Part shown: piece after piece, positions 16,025 to 24,700 of the stretch
Layout of the letters: each line of letters opens with the position of its first letter
How positions within the stretch are numbered: position 1 is the first letter of the stretch
Assembly (NCBI RefSeq): GCF_004216715.1
Contig: NZ_SGXG01000001.1
Span: 930,001-994,000 of the forward strand
Length of the DNA: 64,000 nucleotides
Source: Cecembia calidifontis
GTDB taxonomy: Bacteria > Bacteroidota > Bacteroidia > Cytophagales > Cyclobacteriaceae
Reading direction: 5' to 3'
The notes under the pieces: model-generated
Seen by the model: the letters and a program-made list of their open reading frames with translations, nothing else
Told to the model about the DNA's origin: nothing
Databases searched by the model: none
Position numbers and translations under genes: made by a program

Positions 16025-17914
16025 CCTAATACCATATGCCAATACGGAAAGGTCCTTTTCTATCAGCACAATATCGGCTGCCTCTTTGGTCACATCAACC
16101 GCATTGTCCACAGAAATACCGGTATCTGCGGCATTGATGGCCGACACGTCATTGATGCCATCACCCATATAAGCCACTGTATGTTGGCTTTTCAGGGCCC
16201 TGATGATTCTTTCTTTTTGCTGTGGTTCTATTTCCGCAAAAATATCGACTTCCTTGACCTTTTGTAAAAGGGCTTCAGGGCTGGTATGTGCCAATTCCTT
16301 GCCGGTAAGCACTTTTGGAGAAGCAATCCCAATCTGCCTTCCGATGGATTTAGCCACATTTTTATTGTCCCCTGAAATAATTTTCAAAGCCACTTTCAAG
16401 TCTTTCAATTCCTGAATGGCTTCTATGATTCCTTCTTTGATAGGATCCTGAAGCAGGACAAATCCAGCAAAAATCATGTCCTTTTCATCTTCCCTCTTAA
16501 TCTGTCCATCATTCAGGTGTTTGAAACAAACGGCAATAGCTCTTAATCCATTTTTTCCAAAGCTTTCGAATGTTTGATCAAGCCTCCTTTTCCATAATTT
16601 AATGTCTTCTACCTTTCCATCTTCTGTTTTGATCCCAGTGCATATTTCACTGATCTGTGTATATGCCCCTTTGGTAATGAGCATTTTCTCTCCTTCCAAG
16701 GCAATGGCAATGCTCAGTCGCTTTCGGATAAAATCGTAGGGAATCTCTCCGAATTTTTCAGGCTTTGGAGATGAAGGAGGCTGAAGACTGACAAGGGCTT
16801 CATCGATGGGATTGGAATATCCTGTCTGAAAAAAAGCATTCCAGTAAGCCAAATTCCGCACAAAGTCATCACTTTGGTCCGATCCGTTGACTATACGGTC
16901 TACCCGAATCAGTCCCTCAGTGATGGTGCCTGTCTTATCGGTACAAAGGAGATTGACCTCGCCGAGACTTTGTATAGCAGAAAGTTTTTTGACAATTACC
17001 TGTTTTTCCATCAGGCGTTTGGCTCCCGAACTCATGGCAATAGTGGTAATGGCAGGAAGGAGCTCGGGGGCCATACCCACAGCAAGGGCAAGGGCAAACA
17101 AGGCAGAGTCCAAGATGGATTTTTCTACCAGCAAGTTGACTATCAAAATAAATACCGATAATACCAAGGTGATCTTCATCAAAAAATAACCGAACTCCCT
17201 GATGCCTTTTTCAAAAGAAGTTTCTACCACCCGGCCTGCACCCTGAACTATTTTCCCAAACTGAGTATCTGTGCCGGCCCAAACCACTACTGCTTTCGCT
17301 GTACCGCTTACCACATGGGTACCTTCCCAAAGGCTGTTATTACGTGCGGCAAGAACGGTATTAGCGGGAAGCTTCCCCGCTTCTTTTCTTAAGGGAAAAG
17401 ATTCCCCGGTAAGACTGGCTTCATTGACATGCAGCTCATTGGATTCGAGCAACAAACAATCAGCGGGAACCATATCTCCCGCATTTAAAATAAGTATATC
17501 ACCCGGTACTACCTGTTCATTGGGAATATCCACATTCGCTCCCTCTCTGAGCACAGTACTTTTCAATGCCATCAAGGACTGTAGCTTTTCAACAACCCTT
17601 CCCGCATTGCGTTCCTGAAAAAAACTCATCAGTCCTGCTAAGATCAAGATCACCAGGATGATGATGACATCCGACCTTTCTCCTATAAAAGCAGAAAGGA
17701 TCACTGCGCCCAACAAGAGCATTACCAGTGGGCTTTGGAACTGCCTGATCAATAAACGTAAGTCCTTTTGGAAACTGCTTTGCCTTTTCTTTTTGGACAA
17801 GGTGGATAAATAGCGTTTCTGGGCTTGGGAAGAACTTAAGCCCTCTAAACTGCTATCGAGCAATTTTAACACTTCCTTTGGGTCCTGTGACCAAAAATTT
17901 TCTAATGAAGCCAT
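15401..17914 (-). CDS. mgtA: Magnesium-translocating P-type ATPase
   Basis: An 837-residue inner-membrane ATPase importing Mg2+ (type IIIB). In order it shows: N-terminal cytosolic part and first membrane pair (PLVMLLLGAVILSAFIGE, IIILVILILAGLMSFFQE), the actuator loop with ASLTGESFPL, membrane helices, the phosphorylation motif CTDKTGTITEG, the nucleotide-binding domain, the hinge VAYMGDGINDVSAINAADTGISV, and six C-terminal membrane segments. The length fits the MgtA/MgtB family. The catalytic Asp is present, so the gene should be functional although its 3' 624 bp also exist as a duplicate. It converges on the MarR-type gene, with the stops 4 bp apart. I did not recognise an Mg-sensing leader upstream. 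Confidence 0.94.
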   Translation of the reverse strand: MASLENFWSQDPKEVLKLLDSSLEGLSSSQAQKRYLSTLSKKKRQSSFQKDLRLLIRQFQSPLVMLLLGAVILSAFIGERSDVIIILVILILAGLMSFFQERNAGRVVEKLQSLMALKSTVLREGANVDIPNEQVVPGDILILNAGDMVPADCLLLESNELHVNEASLTGESFPLRKEAGKLPANTVLAARNNSLWEGTHVVSGTAKAVVVWAGTDTQFGKIVQGAGRVVETSFEKGIREFGYFLMKITLVLSVFILIVNLLVEKSILDSALFALALAVGMAPELLPAITTIAMSSGAKRLMEKQVIVKKLSAIQSLGEVNLLCTDKTGTITEGLIRVDRIVNGSDQSDDFVRNLAYWNAFFQTGYSNPIDEALVSLQPPSSPKPEKFGEIPYDFIRKRLSIAIALEGEKMLITKGAYTQISEICTGIKTEDGKVEDIKLWKRRLDQTFESFGKNGLRAIAVCFKHLNDGQIKREDEKDMIFAGFVLLQDPIKEGIIEAIQELKDLKVALKIISGDNKNVAKSIGRQIGIASPKVLTGKELAHTSPEALLQKVKEVDIFAEIEPQQKERIIRALKSQHTVAYMGDGINDVSAINAADTGISVDNAVDVTKEAADIVLIEKDLSVLAYGIREGRKTFANTLKYIYISTGCTFGNMFSVAFVSMVLPFLPMLPKQILLTNVISDVPYLSITSDNVDDSQIQNPGKWDISVIRKYMLIFGIHSSFFDGLTFLVLWFVLKADEATFQTGWFIESIMSELLILFIIRTHKKFYQSRPGKYLLIFALLSFAFTLALPYLPMASSLGLVPLDSLTLGLMLSIVALYILTGDFLKVWFFKKLVKH

Positions 17915-18000
17915 GAATCCTGTTCGGAAATTTTTCTCTACAATTTAATGATTTACAGCTAAAAAAACTGGAGTAATATAAACGAAAAATTAAAGTTATT

Positions 18001-18365
18001 TTGGTACAGCCTGCCTGTTCTTCAAACTTTCCTTCCAACCTGAAAAAAGCGGAATCCGGTATCCGTGAAGCGGTCCAAAAAGGTGCACAGTCGGCCGGCA
18101 TAAAGATCAGGACGAAAGCACCAACAAAGAACAGCACCATGCCTGACAGACCGTTAAGAAATCCCATGCGGTAGCCAATGGGGTTTCTGTGGTCTCTGCA
18201 AACAGGGTTGGTATTGAAGGGAATATGAAGTTTTGGGGAGGTTCTTTTGTGACCAATGTCTTTGGTTAGGTGACTTATCAGGCCGACCATAAAAAAGAAC
18301 TGGTGCATGTAGAGGAATTTGCCAAAGGACATTTGCTGAAAGCAGAAGTAGACATTTCCAAGGTA
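18001..18365 (+). pseudogene. N-carbamoylputrescine amidase-like (carbon-nitrogen hydrolase) remnant
   Basis: Two pieces of a nitrilase-family enzyme survive. At 18001-18105 LVQPACSSNFPSNLKKAESG continues into IREAVQKGAQ, the family's N-terminus. At about 18160-18285 HAVANGVSVVSANRVGIEGN continues into KFWGGSFVTNVFG, the region around the substrate pocket. These are separated by a large deletion and broken by stops and frame changes; the catalytic Cys segment is missing. LLKAEVDISKVF at 18330-18365 may be its C-terminal strand. It lies beside an agmatine deiminase remnant, the usual partner in putrescine synthesis. Confidence 0.75.
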
Positions 18366-18640
18366 TTTTCCCATCACTTCCCCAGCAATGATGCCTGGTG
18401 CAGTGATCATGGGCCAGCCTTTTTGGTAAATGGGAAGGGAACTTTGATGATAACAGCAAACAGATGAACATCATAGAACTGCTTGTACCTTCACCGGTGG
18501 TCTATGAAGACATGCGCCTGCCTGCTTCCTCTGCCAATTTTTATATTGCCAACAAGTATATGATTGTCCCCACTTTCCGGGATCAAAATGATGAAAAGGC
18601 TTTGGATATTTTACAGGCTTGTTTTCAGACCGAAACGTAA
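18366..18640 (+). pseudogene. Agmatine deiminase remnant
   Basis: It contains SNDAWCSDHGPAFLVNGKGT (the substrate-binding ND-W-(R)D-GP motif of agmatine deiminase). After a frame break comes NIIELLVPSPVVYEDMRLPA, then SSANFYIANKYMIVPTFRDQ and NDEKALDILQACFQTET with a stop at 18638. These match the start and the end of the enzyme's catalytic fold, with the middle (about 200 residues) deleted. Together with the upstream amidase remnant this is a dead agmatine-to-putrescine module. Confidence 0.78.
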
Positions 18641-18647
18641 TGGATTG

Positions 18648-18935
18648 TCACTTATATTTTCTCTTTTCCGGAATCACAGCCCTTATTCCCCCTTCAGGAT
18701 CATCTACATCCCCTGCATACCTGGGAATTAAATGGATATGGACATGGGGTACAGTTTGTCCGGCTTTTTCTCCGATATTGATTCCAACATTGAATCCGTC
18801 TGGATTAAAAAGATTTTGAAGCTGGGTTTTTTAACTGAAACAACCTCGATAGCTTGCTTTTGAACATTGAAAAAATCATCAAAATACATCTCCAAAGAGG
18901 GTAATTTGTTTCCTTTTATTGAAAATAATAATTGT
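18648..18935 (-). pseudogene. HIT-family hydrolase remnant
   Basis: On the minus strand the C-terminal part reads NPDGFNVGINIGEKAGQTVP, then HVHIHLIPRYAGDVDDPEGG and IRAVIPEKRKYK with a stop, a clear histidine-triad (HVHIHLIP) domain of nucleotide hydrolases. Upstream the frame shifts: LLFSIKGNKLPSLEMYFDDF resembles the N-terminal beta strands in another frame, and no start is found. The catalytic triad survives but the gene as a whole is broken. Confidence 0.75.
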
Positions 18936-19051
18936 CAAACCATCCCCAACCTTCCTACTTAATTTAACCGATTAATTTTTGGCAAAAAATTTTGACATAC
19001 AATTTGTAGCAATTTCTCCCTATTCTTCGTCTATTGTGAAAAACCAAAGCC

Positions 19052-19306
19052 ATGAAAAAGCTACGCAATGCCCTTTTTATGCTTCCTTTTTTGGTATCCA
19101 CCGCCTTTATGTGTGAGTCGGTGCAGCCCGAACCTGAGATTGTACTGGACAAAGATTGTTTTGATGCCAGTAAAATAAAACGGGATACCATGTGCGCAGC
19201 CATCTACCAACCTGTCTGTGGCTGTGATCGAAAAACCTACGGCAATGCCTGTGAAGCCAATGCCCAGGGTATCCTGAAATTTACAGAAGGGGCTTGTGGG
19301 GAGTAA
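19052..19306 (+). CDS. Small exported Kazal-type protease inhibitor domain protein
   Basis: An 84-residue protein. An N-terminal hydrophobic leader (NALFMLPFLVSTAFMC) ends in a possible lipobox. The mature part holds one Kazal domain: DCFDASKIKRDTMCAAIYQP then VCGCDRKTYGNACEANAQGI and the final GACGE, with the cysteine spacing and the Y-x-PVCGCD-KTYGNACEA core of the family. It would inhibit serine proteases outside the cell. Single gene between pseudogenes and the acyl-CoA oxidase; stop 67 bp before the convergent gene's stop. Start chosen at the Met 30 bp after gtgaaaaacc. Confidence 0.88.
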   Translation: MKKLRNALFMLPFLVSTAFMCESVQPEPEIVLDKDCFDASKIKRDTMCAAIYQPVCGCDRKTYGNACEANAQGILKFTEGACGE

Positions 19307-19373
19307 ATCAAATTCCCCTTTAAGTCCCTATTCTTCAGGATAAAAATCCATTCCGCCAAGAAATTTTATCGCA

Positions 19374-21665
19374 TCAAATTCTCCTTGCTATCGGCGCTGC
19401 AATGCAAGTTTCAGGGATATCAAATGCATCAGTCAGCGCAAGGGCATTTTTCCTGATTTCCCAACAGAGTTGGTTGACTTCTTTTCTGATAGCTTTGGTC
19501 TTGACCCCTTCCATATAGCCTTGTTCCAGGTACCAAGTACTGTTTTTTTCAATGGTATGCAGCGCATACAACTGGCAAAGTTGGGTCAATGCATCTTCGA
19601 TCCTTTTGTCCTTCATTTCCTCAACAGCCTTTTGGAACTCCTCCAAAATAATCCTTTCAATGAATGCTTGCCCCACCTGGATCAAATGGTGCTGCACGAT
19701 ATTGAAAGCATCAAAGGAATCCATGCCGCTGTCGATATGTCTTTTGATCCTTTGGGCTGCACTCGCAAGGATCGCTCTTTCCCTATACCTGAAGGCATTC
19801 AGGTGGAAATCCATGTCCAAAATGTGGGCTTGATCCGTATTCCGGACGATAAGCGGGTTTTTTTCGGTAATACTTGTTTTGGCCTGATTGACCACGTAAT
19901 TGAAAACAGTAAACATGTTCATATCGCTGAACTCCTGCCTAAATTCCGTCAACCTGTTTTTTGCCACCAATTGCATCAGGACTACATTGTCTCCTTCAAA
20001 GGTGGTGTACACATCCGTATCGTTTTTCAGGGCATCGATCCTGTTTTCCGAGAGGTACCCTTTGCCTCCACAGGCTTCTCTACATTCCTGTAAAGCAGCG
20101 GTTGTAAACCAAGTGGTATAGGCCTTCATCCCGGCGGCGAGGGCCTCAATCTCTTGGGCATCATCCTCGTTCCGGTTCAAAAACCTTTGGGTAAGGTAGC
20201 GCAAAGCAAATTGTAGGGCATAAGTGGTAGCCAAAGGTGGGATCAATCGTCTTTGGTGCATCCTGTAATTCATAATCGGCACCTCTTCCCCTCCTTCCGG
20301 TCCAAATTGCCTGCGTTTCTCCGCGTAGCGGATGGCAATGGTCAATCCCGTCTTGGCAGCCGATAGGGCCGACCTCGGAATACCGATTCTACCGCCCACC
20401 AAAGTTCCCAACATGGTAAAAAACCTTCTGTTATCAGAACTGATCGGACTTTCAAATTCCCCTGAATCATTGATGGAAGAGAACCTGTCCAACATATTTT
20501 CTTTAGGAATTTCCACCTGATCAAAATATATCACCCCATTGTCTACGCCATTAAGGCCCATTTTTCTGCCACAGTCTTCAATCCTTACGCCTGGTACCAT
20601 ATCTCCTTGGGCATCTCTAAGTGGAACAATAAAGGCATTGACACCAAAATCCTCCCCATCGATAATTAGCTTGGCAAAAACGGTGGCCATTTGCCCATGC
20701 ATGGCGGCATTGCCAATGTACTCTTTTCTGGCATCCGGATGAGGGGTGTGAATGGTGAAGGTTTTTTTGCTGTGATTGTAGGTGGCTGTAGTCTCCAAAC
20801 CCCGGACATTGGAGCCATGTCCGGTCTCAGTCATGGCAAAACAGCCGGGGAGTTTTAGGCTGCCCACGTCTTTGAGGTACTTTCGGTGGTGTTTTTCGGT
20901 ACCGAGAAAATAAATACTCATACCCCACAAGCCAAATTGAACCCCAAATTTGATAACCATGCTCAAATCGTGATAGGAAAGGGTTTCCATAATGGTAAAA
21001 TATCCTTCCATATCGTCTTTACCATCTGCAAAGCCCGGATAAGCCCAGGCACCGAAACCTTGCCTGGCAAGCTCCTGACACCATATCAGGGTCTGTTCCC
21101 GCTGTTCTTTGAGGCTTTCATACTCCCTAAAAGCAAAAGTAGGGTCTGAAATGATTGTCTTGACTTTTCGTATGAGCGCTGCTTGATTACCATCAAGCAC
21201 TTTAGTCATTTCATGGACATCAAAATTTTGTTGTGCTTGATGGTCTGTGGTCAGGGTTTGATGTCCCGATTTGAAAGCATAACCGGCTTCTTTTCCCAAA
21301 AGCCCTAGGTTACGCTCGGTGTTATAAAAATCAATGATTGTCTTTTGGCTGAAGGTAAGCTCTGGATTATACTTTCGGACAAGGGCTATTCCTATGCTGG
21401 TGAGACTTTCCAGCTCTTTGATTTCCAAAGATCTGATTTCTTTTCGAATGGTTTTAAGATCTTTGGGGCTGGGTGGTCGTGTAGGGTTCAGTTTCTCCAG
21501 AAGCCAAGCCTTTTCTTCTACACTCAACCATTCCTGTCTATCTATCAAGGCTTCCATTTCTTTGATTTCAGTGGGTGTCAGGATACTATCTGTCCAAAGC
21601 GTGTAGTATAGCGGAAGAAAAATATGGAGCTTGGGATTGTGATGGATAAAATCTGAATGGATCAT
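19374..21665 (-). CDS. Acyl-CoA oxidase/dehydrogenase family protein
   Basis: A 763-residue flavoenzyme of the acyl-CoA oxidase type, longer than ordinary acyl-CoA dehydrogenases (about 380). Seen in order are an N-terminal helical extension, the FAD/substrate region CFAMTETGHGSNVRGLETTA, a beta domain (DFGVNAFIVPLRDAQGDMVP), the helical core GGRIGIPRSALSAAKTGLTI then AEKRRQFGPEG, the catalytic-region motif CREACGGKGYLSENRIDAL, DVYTTFEGDNVVLMQL, and a C-terminal ACOX-like helical domain. It catalyses the first, alpha-beta dehydrogenation step of fatty acid beta-oxidation, perhaps with oxygen as acceptor. Transcribed alone. Confidence 0.9.
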   Translation of the reverse strand: MIHSDFIHHNPKLHIFLPLYYTLWTDSILTPTEIKEMEALIDRQEWLSVEEKAWLLEKLNPTRPPSPKDLKTIRKEIRSLEIKELESLTSIGIALVRKYNPELTFSQKTIIDFYNTERNLGLLGKEAGYAFKSGHQTLTTDHQAQQNFDVHEMTKVLDGNQAALIRKVKTIISDPTFAFREYESLKEQREQTLIWCQELARQGFGAWAYPGFADGKDDMEGYFTIMETLSYHDLSMVIKFGVQFGLWGMSIYFLGTEKHHRKYLKDVGSLKLPGCFAMTETGHGSNVRGLETTATYNHSKKTFTIHTPHPDARKEYIGNAAMHGQMATVFAKLIIDGEDFGVNAFIVPLRDAQGDMVPGVRIEDCGRKMGLNGVDNGVIYFDQVEIPKENMLDRFSSINDSGEFESPISSDNRRFFTMLGTLVGGRIGIPRSALSAAKTGLTIAIRYAEKRRQFGPEGGEEVPIMNYRMHQRRLIPPLATTYALQFALRYLTQRFLNRNEDDAQEIEALAAGMKAYTTWFTTAALQECREACGGKGYLSENRIDALKNDTDVYTTFEGDNVVLMQLVAKNRLTEFRQEFSDMNMFTVFNYVVNQAKTSITEKNPLIVRNTDQAHILDMDFHLNAFRYRERAILASAAQRIKRHIDSGMDSFDAFNIVQHHLIQVGQAFIERIILEEFQKAVEEMKDKRIEDALTQLCQLYALHTIEKNSTWYLEQGYMEGVKTKAIRKEVNQLCWEIRKNALALTDAFDIPETCIAAPIARRI

Positions 21666-21771
21666 GGGGTATGATTTGGTTTAATAAGGTATACTGAATA
21701 GTGATATTCAAGGTTCAAAATCAAAAAGCAGGATGGCCTTAGGCCTTATCGTTAATTTACCAGACTATTTA

Positions 21772-24700
21772 TTAAATCTCTTTCGGATTTTCTTTATGCA
21801 GGACCAACTCCGGAAGCAGTACCAAAACATCTTTTTCGGTCTCCGGATTGTGCCAATAGACCAGCCAGTTGACGGATACCTGCTGTACGGTATAGCCTTT
21901 TTCCATAAACTGAGCCAAACTTTGCTGGAATGCCATAGAAAATCGAAGAACGGTCTGACCCTGATCATTTAAGCAGTCATTTCCTTCCAAACTTAACAGG
22001 TCCCCGGTCCTTAGGCGGTGAATAAGCTTTTGTCTGAAGGCACAAAAACCCAAATTGATATCCTTCAAGCCCAACTGTAGAAGCAAAGGTCCATGATCTT
22101 CCTCAAGGGCCTGAACTTCAATTCTTTCCATGGCTTCTGCGGTGATGCCATCCAAATAATTACCGCGATAATGAATAGAAAGTAAGGACTTGGCCCGGGT
22201 CATTCCTACATACAATAGGCGGCGCTCTTGGTCTTCCTTACAGTCTGACTGGGTAAGCATCATATACACCTGGTCAAACTCTTTGCCCTTGGCTTTATGG
22301 ATGGTAGAAACCAAGGCAGTACCATACTCCTGATCAGCAAAATCCTCTATTCTGGATTCCCGGATAAATTCTTCCAAATCCGTCCGGTACCTGATTTTGG
22401 GAAAGATCTGTTCAAAATCGTCCAACATGCGTTTGACAAGATCCCATTTGTTGCTATGGCCGAAAGCAGTTTCCAACTGCTGCCTCGATCTTTTCCATTT
22501 TTCTTCAGGGACGGTATATTGACCTGGTCCGAGAGAAAGGGAATTGAAGAAAAATCGGATTTCAAAGAGTTGCAGCAAATGGAATTGCTCATGGCTTTGA
22601 ATCAGCTTGGCGGAAATATTTTTTTGCAAAAGCCGACTTAAAATACTTAAAGCTTCCTCATTGGTCCTGCATAAAATTCCTATAGTACCCTTAGGTTTTG
22701 AGGAAAAAAAATCATCCATCAGGGCAGGCAAAAGATAGGGTCCCCTGTGTTGGTAAAAACGCAAAGAACCTAATCCTGAATCATGGGCTATAATGGGGTT
22801 TGTTTTCAATCTTTGGCTTATGGTTGCCGCCCATTGATTGGAGAAATCGACCAGATTGGATTTGCTCCTGTAATTTTCCACCAACTCATATTTCTGGGCC
22901 CCCTTTTCTGTAATGAATTTTTCAAGGTATACTGCACTGGAACCCCGGAATTCATAGATGTTCTGGTCATCGTCTCCCACGGCAATGACCCGCACGTCCT
23001 CATTTTGCTCCATCAATGCCTCTATTAAGGCAAACTCTTGACTGCTGATATCCTGTGCCTCATCAATCACCAAAACGGTCCGTGTAACCTCCTTAGGCTC
23101 GGTTTTATTTTCTCTGATCATTTGGGTGGCCTGTTCAATGACCTCATCGGTTTTGTCCAGACTACCCACCTTTCCAATAATTTCAAAACAATAACCATGA
23201 AAGGTTTTGATATCCACAAATAGGGCAGCATTTCCTATCAGGTCCATCAAGCGTTTTTTGAATTCCGTGGCCGCAGCCCTGGAGAAGGTCAACATCAGCA
23301 ACTGCTCTTGTTTCACATCTTCCATCAAAAGGAGCGCAGCCAATTTGTGGACAAGTATCCTGGTTTTTCCACTTCCCGGCCCAGCGGCCACAACAATATT
23401 CCTGGAATTTTGATCATTGATGATCTTCAGTTGGGCTGGAGATAACTCTCCAAAAAGTCTCCTGAATTTGGCAGGGGTAATGTTACGGCTGATTTCCTTT
23501 TGGCGGTTGCCCTTGAAATATTTGTTGAGAAAAGCCGTGTAATTCATCTGAAAGTAATCCTCTACGAATTGTAAGGCATCCTGATAGTCTGAAATCATCT
23601 TTTTGGCATATTCCCCAACAATGTGGATCTGCTGCACCTTGTTTTCATAAAACCGTTCCAGCTTCTGGTAATCTTCCTGCTTGTAACGGGCCTTATTGTC
23701 TCTTTCGGTACGCTCTATGGTCAGGCGGTTGTAGAGTACCAAAAATCCCCCTTCGATTTTGAGGGCATCCATCCTGGAAAGGTAGAAAAGAGCATCCTCC
23801 ACATCAGCGGGGGTACAACTTCTTTCAAAAAGACCTGCTTCAGCTTCGTATGATTCTTTCAGTTCGAGTACCGAAAAATCCACAGGCATTTCCCCCGAAA
23901 ACAAGGGCAGGTCAGGTGCTGGCAAAGCTGCCTTTCGGTACAGATAATCCAAAATAAAGCGGGCCAAGTCATGCCTTTTGCGGAATTTTTCTTTCAACAC
24001 TTCTGTGGATAAGTTGGCTTTCAGTTCCACATGGTTTTTAGAGGAGGTAGAAAATTGCTTGCTGACCCAGTTTTTGATGGACCAGTAATTGATCACAGTT
24101 CGTATTTTGGCAGGCGTTATGCCCTTTAAGCCTTCCAGCGCGGCACCTTCATTAAGGCTTTTGATCTGGAAAACCCTAGCTTCAGCATTGATTTGGCCCA
24201 AAAGGTAATTTTCAAGCAAACCAATGTTTTCCACAACATCCATGGGCTTTTGGATGGCATCCGATCTTCGGATATATGCCTGCAGGTCTTTGGAATCGGC
24301 CAGGATTTTTTCTTCTCTCAGCAGGTGAATGATTTCAATGACCTCTTCTTTGACCATAGCCAGGTGGTCAGCGATATAGTCAATCCTTGCCTCTGCCTCA
24401 TCCTCCAGGTTTTTCTGTCGGCTTTTGGAGGAAAAAAGCTTTTTGATAATCCGGACTGCCTGAATCTTTTGGTGTTGGGAAAATCTTGGGGAGGATTCTA
24501 TTTTTTGGATGGCATCCTGGGCATTGTTTACCTGAATGCTGCTGGCAAAGATTTTGGGCATGTTTTGTCCACGCTTGAGGTAACCGGCATCTTCCAGGGC
24601 GGCTATGGCCGTAGTTACCCGGGTTTCAATTTCCCGAATGGAATCGTCCCAACCTGCCTGACGGGCAATTTCCAGGGCGGAATTGCTTACCTGACTTCTG

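Noticed and set aside
17853..18410. Minus-strand 185-codon ORF over the agmatine region
   Set aside because: It is antisense to recognisable remnants of plus-strand enzymes and to the start of mgtA.
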